From positions 1,116,001-1,180,000 of the forward strand of contig NZ_WRPP01000001.1 of NCBI RefSeq assembly GCF_009760405.1: a stretch of DNA of 64,000 nt, in the 5' to 3' direction. This DNA is from Nocardia terrae (GTDB lineage: Bacteria > Actinomycetota > Actinomycetes > Mycobacteriales > Mycobacteriaceae). Positions 54,579-62,524 of this stretch are shown here, in pieces. Below the pieces are notes generated by a model. It was not told the DNA's origin, made no database searches, and saw nothing but the letters and a program-made list of their open reading frames with translations. Both the position numbers and the translations under genes were made by a program. The number at the start of each line of letters is the position of its first letter. The stretch's first letter is position 1.

Positions 54579-54941
54579 ATGAACACGGGCGAGGCATCGG
54601 CGAGCGAGCTCTACCGGCAGGCCGTGGGCGGCGCCTTCCGCCTGGAAGTGGACACGGCGCGCAAGTGCGCCGCAAACTTCCTGCGGTTCGCAGACGCGCT
54701 GGATCCGCAGATCGCGCACAGCCACGGTACCCACACCCTCACCGGCTTCGGCGATTTCGACTCGGCGCGCCAGCTCCGGCGCGGCTTCGAGGACAAGGGT
54801 CGCGATCTCACCGAAGCCCTGACCGCCCTGCGGGATTCGGCCGTGGAAATGGCCGCCGCCCACCTGCTGGCGGCGGGCCTGATCCGGGCCACCGACGAGA
54901 CCAACTCCCGCACCCTGCTGGCCGCCACCGCCGGCCTCTAG
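54579..54941 (+). CDS. ESX-type (EspC/WXG100-like) small helical protein
   Basis: A 120-residue, cysteine-poor helical protein without a signal peptide: SELYRQAVGGAFRLEVDTAR, KCAANFLRFADALDP, then RRGFEDKGRDLTEALTALRD and AVEMAAAHLLAAGLIRATDE. The two long amphipathic helices and short connecting loop resemble ESX-secreted targets, but no WxG or YxxxD motif is clear. It starts at ATG 54579 after GAGGGGACGGAG; the open frame reaches further back without a ribosome site. It is a single gene with a hairpin after its stop. The role is unknown; ESX export is an inference from fold and size. Confidence 0.6.
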   Translation: MNTGEASASELYRQAVGGAFRLEVDTARKCAANFLRFADALDPQIAHSHGTHTLTGFGDFDSARQLRRGFEDKGRDLTEALTALRDSAVEMAAAHLLAAGLIRATDETNSRTLLAATAGL

Positions 54942-54977
54942 AACTTCGGGCCCGATCCCTCCCCGGAGAATAGTTGG

Positions 54978-55005
54978 GCCGGTGTCCGAACCCTCGGGCA
55001 CCGGC
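54978..55005. terminator. hairpin between converging genes
   Basis: The 11-base arms 54978-54988 and 54995-55005 pair (one G-U) around six bases. It lies between the stops at 54941 and 55013 and may serve both strands. Confidence 0.5.
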
Positions 55006-55012
55006 ACAACTC

Positions 55013-55648
55013 TCAACCGTTGCCGGAGAACGCGACCGTCGTCCCGACCCCGATGATCATCGCCCCGCCGGTGGCGCCCACCGCCTCCAAACGCCGCGGC
55101 GAGTGCGCGAACCAGGCCCGCGCCGAGGCCGCGCCCAGCGCCCACACCACATCCGAAAGCACCTGGAGCACAGGGAATATCGCGCCGAGCATCAGGAACT
55201 GCAGTGGCAGCCACCCGGCCTCTGGCACGGCGAACTGGGGCAGCACCGCCGCGAAGAACACCACGGTCTTGGGATTGGTCGCCCCCACCAGGAAGCCCTG
55301 CCGCAACACCCGGCGACCGTCCGACTCGGGCACCTTGCCGCGCAGCGCCTCGCTCAGCTTGCGCCGCTCCCGAATCGCATTGACCCCCAGGAAGATCAGA
55401 TACACCGCCCCGGCGATCTTCACCGCCAGGAACAGCATCGCCCAGGCCATCAGCAACGCCCCCAGCCCGGCGGACGCCGCGAGCAGGCACACCGTGGTCC
55501 CCGCCCCGGTCCCCACCACCGACAGCACCGCCGCGCGGCGCCCCAGCACCAGCGCACGCCCCACCGCGAACATCACATTGGGCCCCGGAATGACGATGAT
55601 GATCATGGCGGCCACCCCGAACGCCACCATATGCGACACAGGCACCAT
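55013..55648 (-). CDS. LysE/RhtB family amino-acid exporter
   Basis: A 211-residue membrane protein with six helices. The first carries the family motif VIPGPNVMFAVGRAL, followed by LSVVGTGAGTTVCLLAASAGL, KIAGAVYLIFLGVNAIRERR and GATNPKTVVFFAAVLPQF. Family members export amino acids such as lysine, homoserine or threonine. ATG 55648 was chosen because upstream codons look non-coding; the hydrophobic protein begins right there. No clear link with neighbours: the ESX-type gene converges on it and the kinase-like gene lies upstream on the same strand with a 58-base gap. Confidence 0.85.
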   Translation of the reverse strand: MVPVSHMVAFGVAAMIIIVIPGPNVMFAVGRALVLGRRAAVLSVVGTGAGTTVCLLAASAGLGALLMAWAMLFLAVKIAGAVYLIFLGVNAIRERRKLSEALRGKVPESDGRRVLRQGFLVGATNPKTVVFFAAVLPQFAVPEAGWLPLQFLMLGAIFPVLQVLSDVVWALGAASARAWFAHSPRRLEAVGATGGAMIIGVGTTVAFSGNG

Positions 55649-55706
55649 CGATCCAGCGTAGCGACCGGCCGCCACCGGTCCTATCCGATTTCGGAATCGC
55701 CTGTGA

Positions 55707-57305
55707 TCAGCAGGTTTTCGAGTAGTTGCAGGGGCCGACCACCTGGATGACCTTGTGGGCGGGCGCATCGAGGTTGGGGTTGAGCGAGGTGTCGGTGCTG
55801 AGGTTGACGTACAGCGCGTAGGACTCGAACAGGTAGCGGTACTGCTGGCGGCCCCAGCTGGAGTAGGCGGCGGCCAGCCAGGTGTCCTTGTTGGCCTTGC
55901 AGACCGAGGCGCCGACGCCGTCGGTCGGGCACCAGATGTCCCAGGTCTGATCCTGGCCCTTGAGGGTGGAGTAGACGGCGTCGGAGTCGGTGTCGGAGTT
56001 GAAGGCGAAGACCTCGATGGAGACCTGGATCTGCTGGGCCGTGTCGAGGTAGACGCCGGTCATCAGGCGCTGGCAGTTGTTGTTCTGCAGAGCGGTTTTC
56101 ACGTTCTGCGACATGTTGCTGGAGACGCAGGTGTCCTTCGCGCCGTAGGACGTGCGGGTGAAGGTGACGTTGTTGCTGTCGGTGAAGGTCACCGGGAGCA
56201 GGGCGTCGGCGGTGAAGGGGGTCTTGTCGGTGGCCTGCGAGTTGAGGGTGCTCGTGTCATTGCCCGCGGTGGTCGTGGTCGGCGGCGCGGTGGTCGTGGT
56301 CGTGGCAGCGGTCGTCGTCGAGGTCGGCGAGGCGTTGTTGTCGGAGCTCTTGCCGGAGAGCACGACCGCGCCGACGGCGATGGCGATGACCAGGACCACG
56401 AGCAGCGCGCCGAGGATCACCTTCAGCGCGGTATTGGTGGAGTTCGACTGCGGCGCGGGCGAATACGCGAGCGGCTGCTGCGGGTTGGACCAACCGGTCG
56501 GTGAGGCCGCGGGCGCGGTCAAGGCCACCGTGGGCATGGCCGGCGAGCTGACGGGGACGGCCCGCAGCGTGTCGAACCACTCCTGTGCGGAGGGCCGGGC
56601 GTCCGGGCCGAATCCGCCATTGCCGAAGGCGCGGTCGAACAGCGCTCGCAGGCGCGGATCGAGATCGGCCGGATACCCCGCCGAAGGCTGCCCGAGAAAC
56701 AGCGTGCGGTACACCAGCATCGCCAGGTCGTAGCGATCCTTGTACCGGTCGTAGGCGGCGTCGGCCGGCCTCAGCCCGGCGGTGTCGATCACGTAGGCCA
56801 GCGGCGCGGACGCGTGGAACAGCACGTTCTTCGGCGACAGGTCCCCGTGGACCAGCCCCCGCTCCTCGAGCACCCGCACGATCTCGCACAGCCGGGTCGC
56901 CAGCGCGGTGCGGAACTCCGCGGCCACCACCTGCCCGGCCCAGAGCTGGTCGAAGGTGCGCGGCCGACCGTCGGGTTGCAGGTAATCCATGGGGATCAGC
57001 GGCAGCACCACACCGGGTGGCGTCCCCTCGTTCTGCACGAGATCGATCGGCCAGTTCACGGCCTCGGCGGGATTGCCGGTGGAGCCACCCGCGGCCTCGC
57101 CGGCCAGGACCGTCTGCCGCCCGAAGAGCATGGCCTGCCGGGCCCATTCGAACTCGGTGGGGTTCGCCGGCGTCCGGAAGAGTTTGTAGAGCCGCTGCTG
57201 CCCGCGCGGATCCCGGCACAGGTACTGCACCGCCCGGCTGCCCGCGGCGTAGAAGGGCTCGGAGTCCACCTCGTAGGACTCCCCGGACAAACCTGTGACC
57301 AGCAT
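55707..57305 (-). CDS. membrane-anchored Ser/Thr kinase-like protein with extracellular domain
   Basis: A 532-residue protein. Residues ~1-250 have a kinase fold: K41 in RLYKLFRT, the catalytic loop H153-G-D155-L-S-P-K-N160 (HRD replaced by HGD), the metal site D174-T-A-G (DFG replaced by DTAG) and YDRYKDRYDLAMLVYRTLF as helix F. Catalytic Lys, Asp, Asn and second Asp are all kept, but the glycine loop is weak. A Pro/Ser linker leads to one membrane helix (~294-316), a Thr-rich stalk and an extracellular domain of ~180 residues with six cysteines. ATG 57305 follows GGGGGAGAG. It resembles a sensor kinase or pseudokinase receptor; the ligand is unknown. Confidence 0.72.
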   Translation of the reverse strand: MLVTGLSGESYEVDSEPFYAAGSRAVQYLCRDPRGQQRLYKLFRTPANPTEFEWARQAMLFGRQTVLAGEAAGGSTGNPAEAVNWPIDLVQNEGTPPGVVLPLIPMDYLQPDGRPRTFDQLWAGQVVAAEFRTALATRLCEIVRVLEERGLVHGDLSPKNVLFHASAPLAYVIDTAGLRPADAAYDRYKDRYDLAMLVYRTLFLGQPSAGYPADLDPRLRALFDRAFGNGGFGPDARPSAQEWFDTLRAVPVSSPAMPTVALTAPAASPTGWSNPQQPLAYSPAPQSNSTNTALKVILGALLVVLVIAIAVGAVVLSGKSSDNNASPTSTTTAATTTTTAPPTTTTAGNDTSTLNSQATDKTPFTADALLPVTFTDSNNVTFTRTSYGAKDTCVSSNMSQNVKTALQNNNCQRLMTGVYLDTAQQIQVSIEVFAFNSDTDSDAVYSTLKGQDQTWDIWCPTDGVGASVCKANKDTWLAAAYSSWGRQQYRYLFESYALYVNLSTDTSLNPNLDAPAHKVIQVVGPCNYSKTC

Positions 57306-57419
57306 CGAACTCTCCCCCGCCCGAACAGTGACTCCGAATCCCGAACTTCCAGCAACGCGGCGAGCGTACCGGTCCACTGTCCGCTATGCCCGGCAATAAA
57401 GGCAAGACACCGCTGACCG

Positions 57420-57869
57420 TCCCGTTCGCAGAGTATGTTTGTCGTGCTCTGCGACCTGTGGGATCGCTCCCACAGGGTTGGCCCGCAACCACGGTTTCGG
57501 GTCTTCCCGTGGCGATACCGCTGCCAGGCGTGCCTGGTCTTACATGGTTTCCAGCGGGCTCTTTTAACGTCCCGACGCAACTCGCCGAGGACACCGACGC
57601 CGCCAGGTTGCGGGCGGCGTTCACATCACGATCCAGTACGAGACCGCAATGACCACAACGGAATATGCGTTCGGACAAGTGCAGCTTGGCTTTCACTGCC
57701 TTGCACCTCGAGCATGTCTTGGAGCTGGGAAAGAACCGATCAGCCTTCACCAAAGCTCCGCCACGCCAGTCGGTCCCCAGTTGTAGACGAAACGTGCTGC
57801 ACCGCAATGTGACCGCAACGCCTCTTCTTGATCGGATGTCGGTTCCAGCACGAAACGGTAGGCCTGCAT
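57420..57869 (-). pseudogene. internally deleted tnpB (IS200/IS605 family) relic
   Basis: Two fragments of an RNA-guided nuclease TnpB. The N-terminus starts at ATG 57869 (MQAYRFVLEPTSDQEEAL, then CGAARFVYNWG). Near 57785 the reading switches to another frame that carries the C-terminal part: ALVKADRFFPSSKTCSRCKA with the zinc-ribbon CxxC, RIFRCGHCGLVLDRD with the second CxxC, and NAARNLAA. Some 300 central residues, including most RuvC motifs, are missing, so no active protein is possible. The final ~60 codons (to about 57420) are the usual disordered tail; in intact elements this end overlaps the guide-RNA region. Element ends and tnpA were not found. The 3' limit is approximate. Confidence 0.75.
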
Positions 57870-58004
57870 CGTCGGGCCCGGGGCCCGCGCAGATGACATG
57901 AACCCGGCTTCGCTCACGCGTTCGAGGCTAGGTAATCCGGGCGAGACACAGCAACTCGAAATGGCCGACACGCCAACGAGATCCATCGATTCAGCTGAAT
58001 GCCG

Positions 58005-58042
58005 AAACCGCTGACCATCCCCTCACGTTTGGTCAGCGGTTT
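58005..58042 (-). terminator. terminator of the phosphonate operon
   Basis: AAACCGCTGACC (58005-58016) and GGTCAGCGGTTT (58031-58042) pair perfectly around 14 bases, about 30 bases past the stop of the last permease. The 16-bp palindrome CTGACCCCGGGGTCAG (58062-58077) overlaps that stop codon. From 57870 to the terminator no gene or other feature is seen. Confidence 0.6.
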
Positions 58043-58073
58043 TGGTGCGGTCGAACACGTACTGACCCCGGGG

Positions 58074-58871
58074 TCAGCGCAGCGCCGCACGACCTTTCAA
58101 GCGGCCCAGGATGATCAGGGCGAGGAGGGTGACCAGCACCAGCAGGGTGGTGCTGGCGGCCGCGTCGAAGACCGCGCCGCGGTCGGTGGCGGCGAAGATG
58201 GTCACCGGCAGGGTCTTCCAGGTCGCCGGGTAGACCATGATGGTCGCCCCGAGCTCGCCCATGGACAGGGCGATGGCCAGGCCCGCCGCCGCGCCCAGTG
58301 CGGGCAGCAGCAACGGGAGAGTAATGCGGAACAGCACACGCGCGGGTCCGGCCCCGAGCGATTCGGCGGCCTGCCGGTAGCCGGGGTCGAGCCGGTCCAG
58401 CGCCGCGGACACGCCGCTGAAGGCGTAGGCCAGCACCAGCACCGTATGGGCCAGGATCACAATCCATTTGGTGCCGCCCAACAGCAGCGGCCGTTCGTTG
58501 AAGGTGATGAGCACGCCCAGGCCGATCGCCACCGACGGCACCGCGACCGGCACGTGGAACACCGCGTCGGTGATCCGCCGCAGCCAGGCGGGCGCTTCGC
58601 TCGAGGCCAGCGCCGCCCAGGTGCCCAGCACCAGTGAGAGCAGGCCCGCCAGCAGCGCGGTCTGCAGGCTCACCGACAGGCTCGCGGACTCCTCGCCCGA
58701 GAGCGCCCGATCGAAATTGGCGAAACCCAGGTGCGAGGGCAGCGGCCCGGTCCACCGTCCGGCCAGCGCGGCCGCCACCACGGTCGCGATGGGCGCGACG
58801 AACACCACGACGACCACGATCCCGAACACCGCGAGCACCGCGGCCCGCCCGCGTCGCGTCCATACCAGCAT
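58074..58871 (-). CDS. ABC importer permease, phosphonate (PhnV-like)
   Basis: A 265-residue inner-membrane subunit with six helices and the importer (EAA) loop DPGYRQAAESLGAGPARVLFRI. Related to the second permease of 2-aminoethylphosphonate uptake systems (PhnV type) and to iron and thiosulfate importers. ATG 58871 follows the stop of the first permease by two bases. With that permease, the ATPase and the binding lipoprotein it makes a complete importer. It is the last gene of the operon, followed by a terminator. Confidence 0.82.
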   Translation of the reverse strand: MLVWTRRGRAAVLAVFGIVVVVVFVAPIATVVAAALAGRWTGPLPSHLGFANFDRALSGEESASLSVSLQTALLAGLLSLVLGTWAALASSEAPAWLRRITDAVFHVPVAVPSVAIGLGVLITFNERPLLLGGTKWIVILAHTVLVLAYAFSGVSAALDRLDPGYRQAAESLGAGPARVLFRITLPLLLPALGAAAGLAIALSMGELGATIMVYPATWKTLPVTIFAATDRGAVFDAAASTTLLVLVTLLALIILGRLKGRAALR

Positions 58872-58873
58872 GA

Positions 58874-59767
58874 TCAGCTCTCCTTCCGCGCACCGGTCAG
58901 GCGCGCGAACAGCAGTCGGTATCCGAGGTACAGGCTCAGCGACAGCAGCACCTGCACCGAGGCCAGCACCGCGGCCCCCGGCAGATCGAAGGTGACGATG
59001 CCGCGCGTGTAGATCAGCGCCGGCAGCGTGATGACACCCTTCGCCCCGGTGAACAGCACGATGCCGAACTCGTTGAGCGTCAACAGCAGGGTGAGGCTCC
59101 CGCCCGCCGCCAGCGCCGGCCACGCCTCCGGCATGACCACCTGCCGCAGCACCCGCCACGGCGACGCCCCCAGGCTCGACGCCACATCCAGCTGCTCCCG
59201 CGGCAACTGCGCGAACGCCGCCAGCAGCGGCCGCACCACGAACGGCGTGAAGAACGTGACCTCGGCCAGGATCACGCCCCAGGGCGTACTGAGAAAGTTC
59301 AGCACCGGCTGCGTGCCCCCGGTGATCTGATTGATCAGCGCGTTCACCGCGCCCGCCGTCCCGTACAGGAACGTGAAGGCCAGCGTCACGAGGAAAGACG
59401 GCAACGTCAGCACCGAATCGATGAGCCGCCCCACCAGCTGCGACCCCGGAAACGGCACGAACGCCAACACGATCGCCAGAAACGTCCCCAACACCAGACA
59501 CCCGACGGTCGAGCTCACCGCGATCGTCACCGTGCGCCACAACGCATTCCGGAACGACTCCTCGGCCAGCACCCGCGACCACGTCCCGACCCCTCGCCCG
59601 GACTTGGTTTTCGTCGACTCCAGCAACACCCGCACGATCGGATACACCGCGATCAGCAGCACGACCGCCACGGGCGGCAGCGTCCACAACACCGGCCGCC
59701 ACGACCGCCCGGCTTCCCGCTCCGCGGGAGTCTCGGCCGTGGAAGCAGATTCGAGCAGCGCGGTCAT
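58874..59767 (-). CDS. ABC importer permease, phosphonate (PhnU-like)
   Basis: A 297-residue membrane subunit with six helices (the first in VLWTLPPVAVVLLIAVYPIV) and the importer loop REQLDVASSLGASPWRVLRQV, which docks on the ATPase. The combination with PhnV-like, PhnT-like and PhnS-like genes supports a phosphonate importer. ATG 59767 overlaps by four bases the stop of a small upstream frame (59764-59994). Two bases separate it from the next permease gene. Confidence 0.83.
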   Translation of the reverse strand: MTALLESASTAETPAEREAGRSWRPVLWTLPPVAVVLLIAVYPIVRVLLESTKTKSGRGVGTWSRVLAEESFRNALWRTVTIAVSSTVGCLVLGTFLAIVLAFVPFPGSQLVGRLIDSVLTLPSFLVTLAFTFLYGTAGAVNALINQITGGTQPVLNFLSTPWGVILAEVTFFTPFVVRPLLAAFAQLPREQLDVASSLGASPWRVLRQVVMPEAWPALAAGGSLTLLLTLNEFGIVLFTGAKGVITLPALIYTRGIVTFDLPGAAVLASVQVLLSLSLYLGYRLLFARLTGARKES

Positions 59768-59994
59768 GAAGCCCTCCCGTCCCGAGCCGCCGCCACCCCG
59801 GCGACCAGCTCGACCCAGACGTCCGTGCCGATCGCCCGAGGCAGGGTCGTCGCCCGACGATCATCGATCACAGGGCTTGAAATTGCCTTGTAGCAAGCGA
59901 ATTCACCCGGCGAATGTTGTGGCAGGGCTCGCGTGCACGCGCAGCCCCGGACCTCGGGGCCCTTTGGCGCGGCGGGGGATTCGAGTAGATGCAT
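59764..59994 (-). CDS. possible 76-residue protein between ATPase and permease genes
   Basis: The 381 bases between the ATPase stop and permease start contain a frame beginning at ATG 59994 (GTG-ATG, with GGGAG ten to fifteen bases upstream) and ending in ATGA with the permease start. It encodes HLLESPAAPKGPEVRGCA, PQHSPGEFACYKAISSPVID and DVWVELVAGVAAARDG. There is no signal peptide, membrane helix or known motif. The coupling overlap favours a real gene, while weak composition and lack of a family speak against. The frame extends further upstream into the ATPase gene. Confidence 0.35.
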   Translation of the reverse strand: MHLLESPAAPKGPEVRGCACTRALPQHSPGEFACYKAISSPVIDDRRATTLPRAIGTDVWVELVAGVAAARDGRAS

Positions 59995-60148
59995 CACGAC
60001 TTGCTCCCATCCGGCGTCGCCGTGATTCCTCGGAACCGGTTGGGCGTCGAGGCGGTGGACGCCTCTGGCCACGGCTCCTGACTCGGGTCGGATGTCTGTG
60101 CGGCATAGGAGAATTCGCCCGTCACCCGCCGGGAAAGGTGTGCGGCGG

Positions 60149-61330
60149 TCATGCGCGGGCCTCGCCGTCCGCGGCGGCCTCGGTGCCGATGCCCGGCGGG
60201 ATGAGGACACCGGCCGGGTCGGGGAAGCGGATGCCGACGTGGTCGCCGGGGGCGATGTCGGTGTGGCCCAGGACGTCCACGGCGAGTTCGGTGGGGATGC
60301 CCGCCACTTCGAGGTGCAGGCGGGTGGAGGCGCCCTTCCAGACGGTGGTGATCACGGTGGCGCGCAGGGCATCTCGTTCGGTGAGGGGGACGACCTCGAC
60401 GGTGTGGGGGCGCACGCACAGTTGGGCGTCCGCGTTGGGGGCCCAGTCGGGGCGGCCGATGCCGGGGGCGGGGGCGTGGGCGCGCAGGGTGTGTTCGCCG
60501 ACGGTGACCAGGGCGGCGGTGCCGGAGACGTGTTTGACCTCGCAGGCAAGCAGATTCGCGCCGCCGAGGAAGGAGGCGGTGAATTCGGTGGAGGGCTGCT
60601 GCCACAGGTTGTGGGCGGTGTCGATGTCGACCAGGCGGGCGTCGCGCATGACGGCGATGCGGTCGGCCAGGGCCAGCGCCTCGGCCTGGTCGTGGGTCAC
60701 GTACAGCATCGCGGTGTCCGGCAAAGCCTTTCGCAGCTGCTGGAGCTCACCGAGCATGTTCTGGCGCAGCTGCGCGTCCAGCGCCGCGAGGGGCTCGTCG
60801 AGCAGCAGCACCTTGGGGCGGATGGCCAGGGCCCGCGCGATGGCGACGCGCTGCTGCTGTCCGCCGGACAGCTCGCGCGGCAGCCGCTTGGCGTAGGAGC
60901 CCATGCCGACCATTTCGAGTGCCTCGGCGACCCGGGCCCCGATCTCGTTGCGCGGCACGCGATGCGACTTCAGCCCGAAGGCCACATTGTCGTGCACCCG
61001 CATGTGCGGGAACAGCGCGTAGGACTGCACGACCACCCCGATGCCGCGCTTGGCGGGGGACAGGTCGGTGACGTCGCGCCCGGCCAGTCGTACCGCGCCC
61101 GAGGTGGGCCGGACGAATCCGGCCAGCGCCTTGAGCGCGGTGGACTTGCCGGAACCGCTGGGTCCCAGGAGCGCGACCGTTTCCCCCGCGGCGACCCGCA
61201 GGTTGAAATCGGCCAGTGCGACAGTGGTTTTACGGCCGCGGCCGTAGGTGACCCCGACCCGGTCGAACACGATGGCCGGTTCGGCGGTGGTGTCGGTCGC
61301 CACCGTGGATGTCGTCAACGCGGAGGACAT
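60149..61330 (-). CDS. ABC importer ATPase, phosphonate (PhnT-like)
   Basis: A 393-residue nucleotide-binding subunit: Walker A GPSGSGKST, Q-loop VVVQSYALFPHM, signature LSGGQQQRVAIARAL, Walker B VLLLDEPLAALD and the switch histidine in YVTHDQAEALALAD. Residues ~285-375 form a TOBE-type regulatory domain (RPHTVEVVPL, TTVWKGASTRLHLEV). The layout fits ATPases for 2-aminoethylphosphonate, iron or polyamine importers, and its neighbours decide for phosphonate. ATG 61330 lies 24 bases after the binding-protein stop. The following gene is either the small frame at 59994 or the permease. Confidence 0.88.
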   Translation of the reverse strand: MSSALTTSTVATDTTAEPAIVFDRVGVTYGRGRKTTVALADFNLRVAAGETVALLGPSGSGKSTALKALAGFVRPTSGAVRLAGRDVTDLSPAKRGIGVVVQSYALFPHMRVHDNVAFGLKSHRVPRNEIGARVAEALEMVGMGSYAKRLPRELSGGQQQRVAIARALAIRPKVLLLDEPLAALDAQLRQNMLGELQQLRKALPDTAMLYVTHDQAEALALADRIAVMRDARLVDIDTAHNLWQQPSTEFTASFLGGANLLACEVKHVSGTAALVTVGEHTLRAHAPAPGIGRPDWAPNADAQLCVRPHTVEVVPLTERDALRATVITTVWKGASTRLHLEVAGIPTELAVDVLGHTDIAPGDHVGIRFPDPAGVLIPPGIGTEAAADGEARA

Positions 61331-61354
61331 GGCTGCTGCTCCTGGGACTAGTGA

Positions 61355-62428
61355 CTAGCTACCGGTGGCCTTGTTGTATGCCGCGACGTCGGCGTCGAGG
61401 TCGTCGAGCACCTTGGTCCAATCCGGGTGCAGGATCTCGACGTTCTTCACCACCGAAGCCGGGGAGACCGCGCCCGGCGCGGTGGCCGGGGCGTTGGCGA
61501 GCTCGCTGCGGGCCGGGACGGCGTAGGCGTCGGGCAGGGTCTTCTGCGCGTCGGCCGAGAGCAGGAACTCCATGAGCTTCTTACCGGCGTCGGAGTGCGG
61601 CGCGCCCTTGGCCAGACCCATCAGGTACGGCAGCGCGACGGTCTTGGCCTTGCCGTCGGTGGTGGCCGGGAAGAAGACGTCGAACTTCGAGCCCTTCTCC
61701 TTCGCGGTGGCCAGGTTCATCTGCACATCGCCGTTGGCGACCAGGATCTCGCCCTTGTCCACCTTGGCCTGCAGTTTGCCGGTCGAGGAGGACGGGCCGA
61801 CGTTGTTGGCCTGCAGCTTGGTCAGGTAGTCCAGCGCGCCCTGCTTGCCGTAGAGCTGCTGCAGCAGGATCAGGACCGCGGTGCCGTCACCGGCCTGGCC
61901 GGGGGTGGAGTACTGGATCTTGCCCTTGTAATCCGGCTTCAGCAGGTCGTCCCAGGTGATGGTCTTGGTGGCGTCGACCGAGGGGTTGGCGATGAAGCAC
62001 AGGTAGTTGCCCGCCAGGGTGACCCACTTGCCGCCCGCGTCCTTGTCGGCTGCGGCGACGGCGGCGGTGTCGACGCCGGAGGCTTGCAGCAGCCCGGACT
62101 TGTCGGCCTTCTGCATGAACGGCGGCAGCGTCACGACCACGTCGGCCTGCGGGTTGGACTGTTCCTTCTCGACGCGGCTGACGACCTCGCCGGAGCCCGC
62201 CTCGACCAGGTTGACCGAAATGCCGGTCTGGTCCTTGAACTTCGCGAACTGGGCCTTGTACCAGTCGCCGACGCCATCGGCGGAGTAGACGGTGACCGTC
62301 TTGTCGCCGCTGGCGTTGCTGCCGGTGCCGCCGCAGGCGGTCAGGCTGAAGGCGACCGCGGTCGCGGAGGTCAGGATGAGAGCGGTGCGGGCGATGTTGC
62401 GTGCGAGGCGGTTGTTCGAAATACGCAC
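61355..62428 (-). CDS. 2-aminoethylphosphonate-type substrate-binding lipoprotein (PhnS-like)
   Basis: A 357-residue lipoprotein: basic N-terminus, hydrophobic core and lipobox SLTACGG. The mature protein has the two-lobed binding fold of the iron/AEP subgroup: VTVYSADGVGDWYKAQFAKF, AGSGEVVSRVEKE, ADVVVTLPPFMQKAD and TWDDLLKPDYKGKIQYSTP. It delivers substrate to the PhnUV-like permeases. GTG 62428 begins it. A strong hairpin separates it from the HAD gene upstream, so its level may be set apart from the catabolic genes, as is usual for binding proteins. Confidence 0.87.
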   Translation of the reverse strand: MRISNNRLARNIARTALILTSATAVAFSLTACGGTGSNASGDKTVTVYSADGVGDWYKAQFAKFKDQTGISVNLVEAGSGEVVSRVEKEQSNPQADVVVTLPPFMQKADKSGLLQASGVDTAAVAAADKDAGGKWVTLAGNYLCFIANPSVDATKTITWDDLLKPDYKGKIQYSTPGQAGDGTAVLILLQQLYGKQGALDYLTKLQANNVGPSSSTGKLQAKVDKGEILVANGDVQMNLATAKEKGSKFDVFFPATTDGKAKTVALPYLMGLAKGAPHSDAGKKLMEFLLSADAQKTLPDAYAVPARSELANAPATAPGAVSPASVVKNVEILHPDWTKVLDDLDADVAAYNKATGS

Positions 62429-62482
62429 GGTGACTGCACTTTCAGTTCAGGGGACGGTCGAGTCGAAGGGACGGTGGGGTAC

Positions 62483-62519
62483 TCCGCCGCCCCGGGCGAG
62501 GCGCGCCCGGAGCGGCGGA
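62483..62519 (-). terminator. intercistronic hairpin between hydrolase and binding-protein genes
   Basis: The arms 62483-62498 and 62504-62519 (16 bases, one mismatch) enclose a five-base loop, just after the HAD stop. It may be a partial terminator or an mRNA-stabilising stem within the operon. Confidence 0.5.
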
Positions 62520-62524
62520 ATTCT

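Noticed and set aside
58062..58077. 16-bp palindrome CTGACCCCGGGGTCAG as an attachment or operator site
   Set aside because: It overlaps the stop codon of the permease inside a GC-rich stretch, with no second copy, integrase or promoter nearby.
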